A DNA stretch of 64,000 nt from Gelidibacter pelagius (GTDB lineage: Bacteria > Bacteroidota > Bacteroidia > Flavobacteriales > Flavobacteriaceae): NCBI RefSeq assembly GCF_017581925.1, contig NZ_JAGEVG010000008.1:118884-182883 (forward strand), in the 5' to 3' direction. Numbering within the stretch: the stretch's first letter is position 1; every line of letters starts with the position of its first letter. Shown here piece by piece: positions 51,922 to 62,284 of the stretch. The translations under genes were made by a program, and so were the position numbers. The notes beneath the pieces are model-generated. The model ran no database searches. It was not told where the DNA came from and saw only the letters and a program-made list of their open reading frames with translations.

Positions 51922-53538
51922 TTATTCAGGTTTGCTAAACCAAGTTTCATAAGTGTGATAATCTTCTTCATATGCGCCAATAATCTCTAATGCTGCTTTG
52001 TTCCACATGTATTCTGAGTTATACCTTGGTCTGGCACGGTAGGCAGGCTTATCATTATTGGTGATATACAGTGGATCTGGAAGCTCAAAGCCTTTATAAA
52101 CAGGATCGGCAGCATCAACATCATAATGATAACGTCTCATGTCAGACCAAGTTTCCAAAAAGCCCCATCCCCAAGTAGCAATATATTTTTGAAGCATGAT
52201 CTTGGATAAGGTTAAATCTTCAGTTGCCACTGGAAACAATTCGGTACTGGACAAATAAACCGCTTTTCTTTCTTCAAAAATTGCAGGATCCGGCGCATAT
52301 TGTTTTGAAAACTCCATGTGCGATTTTACCCCTTCTTGGTAGGCAGTAAGGGCCACGTCTTTTTTATTTGAGATAAATGCAGCTTCTGCCTTGATAAATT
52401 GTAATTGTGCATAGGTCATCAATGGAAATCTCTCTGAATTGTTAAAGATATAAATTTGAGGTGATGGCGATGAGCCTTTATAGCCCACCTCGTTCCAGAA
52501 ATTTTTAGGCACCTGGCTTGCCTCTGCGGAAGACCATTCGTTGATTCCTAATTCAGGAGAAACACCTCTGTACTGTCCATCTGGAGATGGTGCCATCATA
52601 GCGGTAATACGCGGATCTTTAAGATGTTCGGCAGAATTTTCAGGCAATGGATCGGCACCAATAAGACTAGGATCTGTAAGTTCTGGATTGGTACCGTCAA
52701 GAAGCCCTACCATAAATTTTGTCTGACGGTAATATCCGATATTATCTCTCAGAGGTCCAAAAAAGTTAGTGTCAGAACTAATCGTTCCATCAAAACCAAT
52801 GCTGGCATCATCTTGGTTTCCGGCCAATGACTTATCAACATAGGCAATCACTTGGTCGGCGTTATAAGAACTTTTGTTGGTTAGCCTGTGGGCATTCATG
52901 GCAAGCAAGCCATAAGCAAATTTTATCCATTTGTCACGGTCGCCATTATAGATAAGATCGGCTCCGCGTAAGCCAGAATCGGCAGGACTCAATCCGTCGG
53001 TTCTTTCCAAGTTTTCTATTCCTAAGAGCAAAAGCCTTTTAATCTCTTCATAAACCACCGGTTGTTCATCGTAATTAAAAACACGCTTACTGGAATTAAA
53101 AGCTTCTGTTACAATAACAGGCCCATGATAGTCGGTCAACATCTGCCATCCGTAAGCTCTCATGATATGCCCTACTCCGACAAAATCATACTTTTTATTG
53201 AGCTCCCCGCTTTCGATCATATCGGATAGATTGTATCCCATACTCCAATAAATTGCCCTCCAAAGTTGCGCATAGGAGTCTGACAACGGATTGTTGTGGA
53301 GATTGAGAGAATAACTTGCTCCAGACGTATAGGCCCAGTTTTGAGTGTAAAACCCTGTAAATCGTCCGTCCCATTGTACGGCAACTGCCATCTCAGATTG
53401 TATCTGAGGCAGGAAAAGTTCAGGTTGCAAAAGTGCATCCGGTCCATTGGGGTTGGTATTGACGTCCAAATAATCAGAACACCCCGAGAAGGTCAATGTA
53501 CCGGTAATTATTAAAAATGTATATAGTAATTTTTTCAT
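51922..53538 (-). CDS. SusD/RagB-family nutrient-binding lipoprotein
   Basis: A 538-residue lipoprotein (signal ending LTFSGC) of the SusD-like_2 type. Marks include CSDYLDVNTNPNGPDALLQP, WRAIYWSMGYNLSDMIESG, the TPR-like helices (YEEIKRLLLLGIENLERTDG) and the C-terminal RPRYNSEYMWNKAALEI. It sits as a lid on the SusC transporter encoded 12 bp upstream and binds the substrate at the cell surface. Which substrate is not visible; the neighbouring GHL10 and GH20 genes suggest amino-sugar glycans. Confidence 0.95.
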   Translation of the reverse strand: MKKLLYTFLIITGTLTFSGCSDYLDVNTNPNGPDALLQPELFLPQIQSEMAVAVQWDGRFTGFYTQNWAYTSGASYSLNLHNNPLSDSYAQLWRAIYWSMGYNLSDMIESGELNKKYDFVGVGHIMRAYGWQMLTDYHGPVIVTEAFNSSKRVFNYDEQPVVYEEIKRLLLLGIENLERTDGLSPADSGLRGADLIYNGDRDKWIKFAYGLLAMNAHRLTNKSSYNADQVIAYVDKSLAGNQDDASIGFDGTISSDTNFFGPLRDNIGYYRQTKFMVGLLDGTNPELTDPSLIGADPLPENSAEHLKDPRITAMMAPSPDGQYRGVSPELGINEWSSAEASQVPKNFWNEVGYKGSSPSPQIYIFNNSERFPLMTYAQLQFIKAEAAFISNKKDVALTAYQEGVKSHMEFSKQYAPDPAIFEERKAVYLSSTELFPVATEDLTLSKIMLQKYIATWGWGFLETWSDMRRYHYDVDAADPVYKGFELPDPLYITNNDKPAYRARPRYNSEYMWNKAALEIIGAYEEDYHTYETWFSKPE

Positions 53539-53550
53539 CGCTTTTTTTAT

Positions 53551-56500
53551 TTAAAATCCAACTTTTAATCCAAAATTCAATCCCCTTGGAAGCGGAAAGT
53601 TTCCGTAATCCAATCCTGCACCTCCAGCACCACCTACAGCAGCAGAGTTTCCATTAGCCACAGGATCTAAACCAGAATAATTTGTAAATAAGAACAAATC
53701 AGTCCCTGTGATGAATAAACTGGCACTTCTTAAGAACTTAGTTCTATCCAAGAAGCTTGTTGGCAAGTTATAACCTAAGGTAACATCTCTTAAACGCACC
53801 CAATTGATATCCTTTTCAATAAAACTTTGATGTGGATATATTGAACTCCAATAGGTTGAGTTGCGGTACAGATCAATAGGAATATTGTTCTCGGTAGGAT
53901 TGGCGGAATTTTCATTCCCGTCTTTTAGCACCCCTGTTACAATTCGTGGCACTTCCCTATCCAAGGTTCTTTTACTTAATCCTCTGGTGGTTAAATAATG
54001 TTCCGTAGCATTATAGACATCGCCGCCAACTCTGAAATCCAACAGGAAGTTCAATGAGAAGTTCTTATATCTAAAGGTATTAGTGAGACCCATGGTGAAT
54101 TTAGGGTTTCTATCTCCAACAATGATCCATTCGCTCGTGTTCAATATTGGTAATCCGTTGGAAGGATTGATCAACACTTCTCCTTGGTCATTACGCTGAT
54201 AATCGTATCCGGTGAATGTAGTCAAAGGACCACCCACTCTCGATCCCACACGTACGTTTCCGTATAACCAGGTATCAGAATTATAAAATTCTTGAACATC
54301 GCCCGGAAGTTTTACAAGCTCACTCTTGTTTTGAGTATAGTTGGCCAAAATATCCCAACTAAAGTTGTCGGTTCTTATTGGTGTAGCATTCAATTGAAGC
54401 TCAATACCCTCATTTTGGATCTCTCCGGCATTGAATGTCATAAGAACGAAACCTGTAGCGTAGCTGAGCCTTAAGTTCTGGACAATTTGATCTACAGATT
54501 TTTTATTAAAATAGGTGACATCAAACCCTAACCTGTTCTTAAATAATTTTAGCTCAATACCATACTCATAAGAGGTGGTCATCTCAGGTCGTAAATCCAA
54601 ACTTGGCCCAGTAAATCCATATCTGAATCCGCCTCCCGTAGTCAACGCATTGGTATAAAATGGTCGAATGTTATACGGATTCGCATCCTTTCCCACTTGA
54701 GCAATAGAAGCTCTCAGTTTACCGTAAGACAGCACATCCTTGATGCCTTTTAAAGGCTCCAATTCCGTAAAGACAAAACTCAGACCTGCGGATGGATAAA
54801 AGAAGGAATTGTTCTTTTTGGGCAAGGTGGAACTCCAGTCATTCCTAGCGGTTAAACTAAGAAAAAGCATATTGTCATAATTGGCGTTAAAAGTAGCAAA
54901 AGCACCAACCAATCGACGTTCAGTCAAATTGTTGAATGCCCTATGGGTCTTTAAATCAGTATTATTAATAGACCATAAGTCGGGAGCTTGAAAGTTTTCA
55001 CCTCCGGCAGCAGCACTGAACGTATTATAATCATACACCGCACTACCAATCTTGATATCCGTAGTGATTTTATCATTAAACAACTTTGGTGGTGTAATTT
55101 GTGTATAGTATTGGAATGTCAAATTTCTGGTAGTTACCAAGGCTTGATCAAATATACCGTTGCGACTTTTTCCGGTGTTTGATTCCGGATGTCTTACAAT
55201 GGTGCTTTTGGTAGTGAAGTAGTCAATTCCTACCTGCCCCACAAACTTCAACCAATTTAATGGGGTTACTGTGAGTGTTGTGTTTAATTTATAACGATCG
55301 GTCAGGGAGTTGAGAATGTTCTTATTGACATTGAAGAATGGATTTTCAACCGCATTAGAATAGTCGGCGTAATCCCGTCTTTTGCCTGATGGCGTCAAAT
55401 AATTACTGGCATCATCTGTAGATGGCCATAACAATAAGTGTAATAAAGGACCACCAGCACCTCTAAAAGTTTGATCATTATCTGATCGGGTATAATCAAA
55501 AGTCACATCGGCAGATAGAAATCGGTTGAATTCTGCAGTGAGGGCAGATGTCAAATTCAACTTCTCCAAGCTTGTGTTGGGAATAAATCCCTCTGAACTT
55601 GTATTGGATGCAGATACACGGTATTGGGTTTTCTCACTCCCTCCAGAAACCGAAATATTATGTTTCTGACTGTAGGCATCACGAAAGAAACTCTTCACGT
55701 TATCATAAAATTGTGTTCCTGCTGGATAAGGTTGTCCAAAATAATACAGTTCCTCGTTGCCTTCATTGGTATATCCGTTGGCTCCTCTATCATAAACTTG
55801 CTGAATTTCCGGATATTCCACAATCCGATCCACTCTCATACTTGTACTGTAATCGATTCGCGGCGTACCAGCCTGCCCTCTTTTAGTAGTAATCACAATA
55901 GCTCCTGAGGCCGCTTCTATACCATATAACGCAGCTGCTTCCGGACCTTTCAAAATGGTTACCGAGGCAATATCTTCAGGATTGATATCAGCACCTCTGT
56001 TGGTAAAATCGATACCTCTGTTTTCAAAAGAGGTTGCCGTATTAAGAGAGGAAGCAAAAACTGAAGTGGCGGTGGTATTGTTACTGATAGGAAGACCATC
56101 TACTACAAATAGTGGCTGATTGTTTCCACTCAATGAACTGATCCCCCTAATGACAATAGATGAAGAAGATCCGGGAAGTCCCGAAGTACTGTTGACTTCA
56201 ACACCAGCCACCCTTCCGGCTAAACCATTGATAAAGTTTTCACGTTGTGTTTCTGCCAAGGTAGAGCCTTTGATTTCTGTCACGGCATATCCAAGGGCTT
56301 TTTTCTCTTGTTTGATCCCTAATGCAGTGACCACCACTTCATCAAGGCCTTCCAAGTCTTCCTTTAACGTGACATCAAACCGGGTACGGGTCCCGATTGT
56401 TATTTCCTGCGTGTCAAAACCAATGGATGAAATCACCAATACTGCATCATTATTATCTGGTGCACCAAAAGTAAAATTTCCATCCATATTGCTCACGGTG

Positions 56501-56646
56501 CCCTTACTCGTGTTCTTGATATACACTGAAGCCCCTGAAACCGGCAAACCTTTCTCGTCAATGACCTTTCCGGTCAAGATCCGCTCTTGGGCAAAAGCTT
56601 GAAATCCCATAAAGCAGAGTAAAATTAAAAGTAATCGTTTTTCCAT
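53551..56646 (-). CDS. SusC/RagA-family TonB-linked outer-membrane transporter
   Basis: A 1031-residue TonB-dependent transporter. After the signal peptide (ILLCFMGFQAFAQ) comes a carboxypeptidase-regulatory-like domain (LTGKVIDEKGLPVSGASVYI), then the SusC signature LDEVVVTALGIKQEKKALGY, the plug (NFINGLAGRVAGVEVN, SIVIRGISSLSGNNQPLFVV) and a large barrel ending GLNFGLKVGF. It imports the ligand captured by SusD, powered by TonB. It is the first gene of the operon. No SusR, ECF sigma or anti-sigma gene is adjacent, so regulation is not evident. Confidence 0.96.
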   Translation of the reverse strand: MEKRLLLILLCFMGFQAFAQERILTGKVIDEKGLPVSGASVYIKNTSKGTVSNMDGNFTFGAPDNNDAVLVISSIGFDTQEITIGTRTRFDVTLKEDLEGLDEVVVTALGIKQEKKALGYAVTEIKGSTLAETQRENFINGLAGRVAGVEVNSTSGLPGSSSSIVIRGISSLSGNNQPLFVVDGLPISNNTTATSVFASSLNTATSFENRGIDFTNRGADINPEDIASVTILKGPEAAALYGIEAASGAIVITTKRGQAGTPRIDYSTSMRVDRIVEYPEIQQVYDRGANGYTNEGNEELYYFGQPYPAGTQFYDNVKSFFRDAYSQKHNISVSGGSEKTQYRVSASNTSSEGFIPNTSLEKLNLTSALTAEFNRFLSADVTFDYTRSDNDQTFRGAGGPLLHLLLWPSTDDASNYLTPSGKRRDYADYSNAVENPFFNVNKNILNSLTDRYKLNTTLTVTPLNWLKFVGQVGIDYFTTKSTIVRHPESNTGKSRNGIFDQALVTTRNLTFQYYTQITPPKLFNDKITTDIKIGSAVYDYNTFSAAAGGENFQAPDLWSINNTDLKTHRAFNNLTERRLVGAFATFNANYDNMLFLSLTARNDWSSTLPKKNNSFFYPSAGLSFVFTELEPLKGIKDVLSYGKLRASIAQVGKDANPYNIRPFYTNALTTGGGFRYGFTGPSLDLRPEMTTSYEYGIELKLFKNRLGFDVTYFNKKSVDQIVQNLRLSYATGFVLMTFNAGEIQNEGIELQLNATPIRTDNFSWDILANYTQNKSELVKLPGDVQEFYNSDTWLYGNVRVGSRVGGPLTTFTGYDYQRNDQGEVLINPSNGLPILNTSEWIIVGDRNPKFTMGLTNTFRYKNFSLNFLLDFRVGGDVYNATEHYLTTRGLSKRTLDREVPRIVTGVLKDGNENSANPTENNIPIDLYRNSTYWSSIYPHQSFIEKDINWVRLRDVTLGYNLPTSFLDRTKFLRSASLFITGTDLFLFTNYSGLDPVANGNSAAVGGAGGAGLDYGNFPLPRGLNFGLKVGF

Positions 56647-57228
56647 AATGTGAACCCCTTTAATAAATTGTTATTAGTTGATATTGAAATATTCAAATTG
56701 CACGGCACTATTTGACTAAGCAATTTTAGACTATCAATATTAAGGATTTTTTTCTTAAAAAATGTTAAAATTGCAGATGTTTTACGAAAAAAACCAAAAA
56801 CATGCACATTTCATGAGACCTATTTCGACATTTATGCCATATTTATACGTCAAACACGCATTTTTAAAAATTTGATATGGGATAGATATGGCAGTGATTA
56901 GCGTTGTTTTCCTTAATAAATAATATACGCCACGGCCCATAAAACTCATTTATAAAATCAACCCTAAGGAAAGATTGCCGTTTTTTTTCAACAGACATCA
57001 CAAAAGATTTGGATGAAGGGTTTTCCTCCATCTTCATGCAATCAAAATCTTATCAGAATATGATGATGTACCTTTAACAGAGAAAGAAAGATCGGTCAGA
57101 ATCAATAATAGATCTTGACCATGAGCGACGTCGTGTTATACTTATCTAATATGTGCCGCTAATTTTTATATCAAATGTTAAGATATATAGATAGAGAGAT
57201 CAAATGAATGCTCACAAATGCATACTTA
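56647..57228. other. 582-bp gap, nothing recognised
   Basis: The region upstream of susC is AT-rich. No TAnnTTTG promoter with a proper -33 box, no stable hairpin and no plausible frame was found by eye. Confidence 0.5.
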
Positions 57229-58767
57229 TTATGGATTAAGTTCTGGTGCAGGATAAAAGTCTATTTCCAGAGCTTCCAGTCTCGATTTATGCAGGCTTAA
57301 ACGTTTGGAAAACTCTTTAAAATCATCGTGGGACAACGACCAGCCAATTTCCGCAACTGCCATCAATCGAGGCCAAAGTCGGTTGTCCAACATGGCATCC
57401 GAAACTACTAACTCTGTCCATACGGGTGCCTCCACTCCAATGATTTCGTCGGCCTTATCGTTGAAATTATAAACATCTTCCAATGACACACCAGATTTTT
57501 GACACCAGTTGTTGGTTTTTTCCTGTCCGGTTACATTGGCATGGTCAAAGTAAAAACTCGTGCAAATGGACTCAATAACTTTTGATTTTTTTAATGGTGT
57601 GGTTTTGCCATTCCATCTCTGAACTATCAAATCCTGGCTTACATCAGCTTTAGAAACTTCCTCCCAACCTATCGGGATCTTCCCAAAACTTCTTACCATG
57701 GAGTCCGCTTTTACTACAAACGTTTCATAGAGGTCATCATTAATTTCATCACCACCAATATGCAGCCAAGGACCCACAGTCATTGCCGACACTTCTCTTA
57801 AAACCTCGGCTACGAAGCTATAAGTCTCAGGGTCTGTGAGGCATAATTTGCTCCATCCCACTTTATAACCGTCAAATAATTCTGGTGGTGTGGCCATTTT
57901 CGGATTAAGGTTACTCAAATCATCACAATTAAGCTCTGGATAAGCCACCAAGGCTGCATAAATATGGCCAGGCAGATCAATTTCTGGTATAATCACAACA
58001 TGCCGATCTGCCGCATAATCTTGCAGTTCCTTATAGTCTTCTATGGATAAAAAGCCAGATTTACCATTTTTAACGGCACTTTTACCAGCAATTTCTGTAA
58101 GAAGTGGTTTGCTATTTAATTCAATACGCCAACCTTGATCGTCCGTTAAATGTAAATGTAAACGATTCATCTTATACAGCGCCATTCTGTCAATATGCCG
58201 TTTTAAATATTCCACACCAAAAAAACTACGGGCAAGATCAATCATATTACCTCGCCAGCTGTACTTTGGAAAATCTTCCACATGAAGCTGAGGCAGTACC
58301 AAGGGTTTCGAATCCATTGGCATGCTTTTCAAATTTGCTGGCAAAAGCTGCGTCAAACTCTGTATGGCATAAAATAACCCAACCTCTCCCGCTGCCTTAA
58401 TCGTTACACCTTGCTTATCGATATCCAAAGAATACCCCTCTTCACTTAACTGACCGATCAAAGCAGGATCTTGAATCAATTTAAAGTTCCCTTTTTTGGA
58501 GTTGGCCCGTATGGTGCTTTGTAGGTTGGCATCCTGAAGTAATTTACTAAGCCATTGTGCTGCTATTTCTGCAGATCCTGAAAAAGAGATGGTGTTTTGG
58601 TGAGGTAATTGATATACACCTTTGTGGTGCGTCAATACTTGTGGTTTTGGAATAATAGCTACTGTTTCACTCTTTAAAGGCGTTTCAACTGGGCTCTTTA
58701 TGGAGGAACATCCCAAAATTAAAAATCCAAAAATCAAAATGTTTAGAGTTTGAAAATAACGTATCAT
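57229..58767 (-). CDS. Beta-N-acetylhexosaminidase, GH20 lipoprotein
   Basis: A 512-residue lipoprotein (signal ending GFLILGC). A GH20b N-terminal domain (about 40-160, VAIIPKPQVLTHHKGVYQLP) precedes the catalytic barrel: YSWRGNMIDLARSFFGVEYL, NRLHLHLTDDQGWRIEL, VVIIPEIDLPGHIYAAL and LHIGGDEINDD, where the Asp-Glu pair is the catalytic acid with its helper. It releases terminal GlcNAc or GalNAc from glycans by substrate-assisted catalysis, probably at the cell surface. Its position 0.6 kb from susC suggests a shared amino-sugar theme, but it has its own transcript. Confidence 0.94.
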   Translation of the reverse strand: MIRYFQTLNILIFGFLILGCSSIKSPVETPLKSETVAIIPKPQVLTHHKGVYQLPHQNTISFSGSAEIAAQWLSKLLQDANLQSTIRANSKKGNFKLIQDPALIGQLSEEGYSLDIDKQGVTIKAAGEVGLFYAIQSLTQLLPANLKSMPMDSKPLVLPQLHVEDFPKYSWRGNMIDLARSFFGVEYLKRHIDRMALYKMNRLHLHLTDDQGWRIELNSKPLLTEIAGKSAVKNGKSGFLSIEDYKELQDYAADRHVVIIPEIDLPGHIYAALVAYPELNCDDLSNLNPKMATPPELFDGYKVGWSKLCLTDPETYSFVAEVLREVSAMTVGPWLHIGGDEINDDLYETFVVKADSMVRSFGKIPIGWEEVSKADVSQDLIVQRWNGKTTPLKKSKVIESICTSFYFDHANVTGQEKTNNWCQKSGVSLEDVYNFNDKADEIIGVEAPVWTELVVSDAMLDNRLWPRLMAVAEIGWSLSHDDFKEFSKRLSLHKSRLEALEIDFYPAPELNP

Positions 58768-59470
58768 AGAGGTGCGAATTAAGAACTATTGGTGAAAATC
58801 AATTTAGTACTCCGAGTGTTCTTGTTTTGTTAGTTTAAAATATCAAATAGGTCTAAAACTATTCAATATGGACCAAGAGATCATCATCTAAAATGATCCT
58901 AACTTTATATTTTTGAAAATACGGGGGTAATTTAGTAGGATTTTACGACAATTTATGATTTTGTTGCTAATTATTTTGTTTCTAAGAATTAGAAGTTTAT
59001 TTCAATGGGCTTAAAAGTAGTATCCATTAGCATCATTTTACGGAGCTTAAGCTAAGGTTGCCTCAGCTTTTATCTCAATGTCATTTTTACTCTAAAATAA
59101 TCTTCAGAGTCGTAAAACAACATTTGACACCGTGATTAAAAGGACAACCGATTTATATCATAAATAAGTGTCTCTATGGTCGATGAGCTTTCGATAATTA
59201 AGACATGATTGTTGGTGGAAAACACCAACAACGGCGCCATGGCTCAAGATGCATCCTTTTTTATTTATAAAACTGGAAACACTTTTGGCATCCTTGGCCC
59301 GTATTTGAACAAAATAGATGCTATGTTCATTATGATCCAGAACAAGTCGGATTGATTCGAAGTTTTTCTTCTCTGTGCATTCCATAATCCACTCGTCTAT
59401 TTAGAATTTATGCCGAGTTAATTATGATATTATTTACAAGTATTTTGGCACTAAATTATGGGTTCCAACC
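58768..59470. other. 703-bp gap with one dispersed repeat and an unconvincing frame
   Basis: A 75-codon minus-strand frame at 59158-59385 starts MECTEKKNFESIRLVLDHNE with protein-like composition, but its last third runs through the palindromic repeat at 59209. It may be a gene remnant. Nothing else was recognised. Confidence 0.35.
59209..59235. repeat. Palindromic dispersed repeat, second good copy
   Basis: TTGTTGGTG (59209-59217) pairs with CACCAACAA (59223-59231) around GAAAA, followed by CGGC. It is 26/27 identical to 31467-31493, with the single change T to C after the stem. Confidence 0.65.
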
Positions 59471-60046
59471 TTAGATATGTGGATAAGAATCGCTCCAATC
59501 CCATAGCACAATGACCCATTGGGTCTGATACGAATCAGTATAGATATGGATTTCCCTGAACCCCACCTTTTTATGGGCATTTCTTGAGCGATGGTTGGTC
59601 AAGGCGATTTCGGTGATGCAAAAGTCATAGCGATTGGCAAATGTGTCTTTATAAAGTTCAAAACACTTTTCAAAAACGCCCCTGCCTCTGTAATTTTTGT
59701 GGACACAAACTTGTCCAACAACCATATAATTAAATTCGGATACCAATTGACCGTTATAATCGATCTTCTCGAATTCCTCGAACATTGGGAGAATTATAGG
59801 AATATCAGACTTTGATTTTTTTGTCATCGCCAAAACATACCCAATAACTTCCTTATCGTCTTTGGCAACAATCTGGGGTTCAATGGCATTTAAGTTTTCA
59901 AGCATCTTCAGGCTATGGTCTACCGTCACAAAACCATAGGTCTCAATCTCCTGATCTGATAGATTCTTTTTCAAATTGGCTTTTTGCAAAGTGGAGATAC
60001 CTTCCAAATCGCCCTTATTTCTATATGTTGTGGTATAGTTGATCAT
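59471..60046 (-). CDS. GNAT-family N-acetyltransferase
   Basis: A 191-residue acetyltransferase. The acetyl-CoA-binding motif A is VGQVCVHKNYRGRGVFEKCF (V-x-x-x-x-RGRG loop) near residue 112, preceded by strands (EPQIVAKDDKEVIGYVLAMT) and followed by ITEIALTNHRSRNAHKKVGF (motif B, NxRSxxAHxKxGF). The substrate is unknown. It is monocistronic and divergent from the drug exporter gene, 318 bp away. Confidence 0.9.
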   Translation of the reverse strand: MINYTTTYRNKGDLEGISTLQKANLKKNLSDQEIETYGFVTVDHSLKMLENLNAIEPQIVAKDDKEVIGYVLAMTKKSKSDIPIILPMFEEFEKIDYNGQLVSEFNYMVVGQVCVHKNYRGRGVFEKCFELYKDTFANRYDFCITEIALTNHRSRNAHKKVGFREIHIYTDSYQTQWVIVLWDWSDSYPHI

Positions 60047-60364
60047 GTTGGCATGAAAATGTGGATGAATATAACCATATAATTCAAGGTATTTATTGCA
60101 GCAGGAAATAAAAATAATCTCTTGAATTTACCATTTTATTTGCAGATACCATGTCATCGTTTAGATGGTTGAATCTATATTGGCATTTTTTTGTTCTGAT
60201 CTTCAATTTTATCAGATTTCTTTCAAAAATGTAGGATTCGGTATTAGACTCTAAAATTCGTTTATTTCATTTAATTTCCATCATGAACAATATCCCGATA
60301 AGAGCCAACCCATGTTCGATTAAGTTTTAACTTTGCGCGAATTAAACTAAATCGCAATAATTTT
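60047..60364 (+). promoter_or_regulatory. 318-bp intergenic region with a TAACTTTG box
   Basis: TAACTTTG at 60328-60335 is a perfect -7 element 29 bp before the exporter start at 60365. No TTG occurs at the right distance upstream, so the promoter may need an activator or be weak. Nothing else was recognised. Confidence 0.4.
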
Positions 60365-61861
60365 ATGACTCACGACGTCCAAAGCCAAAAAGGTAGAGGT
60401 TGGATCTTAGCGGCTTTAATGATTACCATGGCTTTGGCGGCCATGGACAATACGATTGTAGCTACGGCGATTCCGCAAATTGTGGGCGACTTGGGTGGAT
60501 TTTCATTATTCAGTTGGTTATTCTCTATTTATCTTCTGATCCAAACCATTACGATTCCCATTTACGGAAAACTCGCCGATATATACGGACGCAAACCCAT
60601 CCTTATCTACGGAGTTATTGTATTTCTGTTAGGCTCTGCTGCTTGTGCCGGGGCTTGGGACATGATCAGCCTGATTGTATTTAGAGGTCTTCAGGCCGTT
60701 GGCGCTGGTGCCATTATGGCGACGGTCAACACCATTGCTGCCGATATCTATACGCTTGAAGAGCGCGCTAAAATCCAGGGTTGGCTCTCCAGTGTTTGGG
60801 GTGTTTCGGCGATTATGGGCCCAACGATAGGTGGTGCCTTGGCCGATTATGCATCTTGGCGGTGGATTTTTCTGATCAATATTCCTATTGGGATTGGCTC
60901 AATTATCATGATCAGCATCTTTCTCAAAGAAAATAAACCGATTAAATACGCAAAGATCGATTGGCTTGGTGCTTTGGCGCTATTGGTCACCGGTGGGTTT
61001 ATCATGTTCGGATTAATGCAAGGCGGACAATCATGGGATTGGATTTCTTATGAAACGCTCATTTTCACAGGCATCGCAGCCATTTTAGTTTATGCAACCA
61101 TGAAGATCGAGTCGCGTGCCGAAAGTCCCATCCTGCCCAGATGGGTGTGGCGGAAGCGCGTTCTTGTAGGCGCCAATTTGGCAACCATAGGCATGGGCTG
61201 TATGACTATGGGACCCAATATGTTCTTACCCGTTTTCGCACAATCTGTCATAGGTGTTGGCGCTATTACCGCAGGTTTTATATTGGCGAGCATGAGTATC
61301 ACCTGGCCAATATCATCTTCACTTTCTGGAAAATTGTATCTACGGATTGGCTTTAGAAACACAGCACTTTGCGGTATTTCCATTGTAATCATCGCTGTGT
61401 CAAGTTTCTTGTTCATGCCCTACCCTGGTTCGGTGTGGACATTGGTGGCTATCCAGCTGCTTATGGGCGCGGGATTTGGATTGATTTCCACACCCTTGAT
61501 GGTTGGGGTGCAATCTACCGTAGACTGGGGAAAGAGAGGTGTTGTAACAGGCGCCAGTATGTTCTCGAGATATTTCGGACAAAGTTTAGGCGCGGCTGTT
61601 TTTGCCGCTATTTTCAATTCAGTATTATTTGATAAAATGACGGAGGCACCTGAAAATTTACAAAGCGCATTACCGAAAGTAAATGAAGTTGTAGAGGTAT
61701 TGCAATCCGCCCACTCAGACGATAGCGTTCAAAACTATCTGCAACATGCCTTTTTTGATTCGACGCACACGGTTTTTATTGGTCTATTGACCGTGGGCCT
61801 ACTCACGCTCATCATTTTATTGCTCACGCCGAAACACTTTGGAAAAATTGACACGTTTTAA
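60365..61861 (+). CDS. MFS multidrug exporter, DHA2 (EmrB/QacA) type
   Basis: A 498-residue membrane protein with about fourteen hydrophobic helices, as usual for DHA2. Family marks are AAMDNTIVATAIPQIVGDLG in helix 1, the loop motif GKLADIYGRKP (motif A), FRGLQAVGAGAIMATV (motif B) and GVSAIMGPTIGGALADYASW followed by RWIFLINIPIG (motif C and its end). It exports drugs or metabolites with proton antiport. There is no EmrA-like membrane-fusion gene beside it, so it probably works alone. Confidence 0.93.
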   Translation: MTHDVQSQKGRGWILAALMITMALAAMDNTIVATAIPQIVGDLGGFSLFSWLFSIYLLIQTITIPIYGKLADIYGRKPILIYGVIVFLLGSAACAGAWDMISLIVFRGLQAVGAGAIMATVNTIAADIYTLEERAKIQGWLSSVWGVSAIMGPTIGGALADYASWRWIFLINIPIGIGSIIMISIFLKENKPIKYAKIDWLGALALLVTGGFIMFGLMQGGQSWDWISYETLIFTGIAAILVYATMKIESRAESPILPRWVWRKRVLVGANLATIGMGCMTMGPNMFLPVFAQSVIGVGAITAGFILASMSITWPISSSLSGKLYLRIGFRNTALCGISIVIIAVSSFLFMPYPGSVWTLVAIQLLMGAGFGLISTPLMVGVQSTVDWGKRGVVTGASMFSRYFGQSLGAAVFAAIFNSVLFDKMTEAPENLQSALPKVNEVVEVLQSAHSDDSVQNYLQHAFFDSTHTVFIGLLTVGLLTLIILLLTPKHFGKIDTF

Positions 61862-62284
61862 AAGTTGAAATTGAAGTCGAAATTGAAGTCGAAATTGCTT
61901 GCCCGTCCGCAGCTTTTGTGGAGGCGGGCAGCGAAGTGAAAGCGAGTAACTTTAGCGCAGGCGGGAAATTGAATTCGCCTGTATATAAAATGGTAAAAAT
62001 GAAGGGTTTGAATTTTAAATGAGGGGTGACCGATGACCGATGACGGAAGATGGATGCCAGCCGACTGACCACTATCCACTTCCCTTTTTTTCTCCCGAAG
62101 ATGACGCGGATTTTCGCAGAAAGAGCTCCTGAAAAAACAGAAAATTGGCCACTCATAGCGAAGTCGAGGTGGGAAATTGAAAGACCTAAATTTTAAACTT
62201 TAAATTACGGCTGAAAAAAGGCGGTTACAGCCGACTAAAAACTGCCAACTGAGGACTGCCGACTGCAGACTGAAAACTCTAAAC
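61862..62284 (+). repeat. Repeat-rich gap: 12-bp tandem, GC hairpin and heptads
   Basis: GAAATTGAAGTC occurs twice in tandem with a partial third (61868-61898). It is followed by a hairpin, GCCCGTCCGCA and TGTGGAGGCGGGC (about 61901-61929), similar in type to the hairpins at 24364, 24503 and 24807. Heptads follow at 62020-62055 (GGGGTGA, CCGATGA twice, CGGAAGA) and at 62237-62284 (CCAACTG, AGGACTG, CCGACTG, CAGACTG, AAAACTC, TAAACTC). No gene was recognised. Confidence 0.65.

Noticed and set aside
59158..59385. A 75-codon gene on the minus strand
   Set aside because: Its last third reads through a dispersed palindromic repeat and there is no promoter or partner gene. It was left as a possible remnant.
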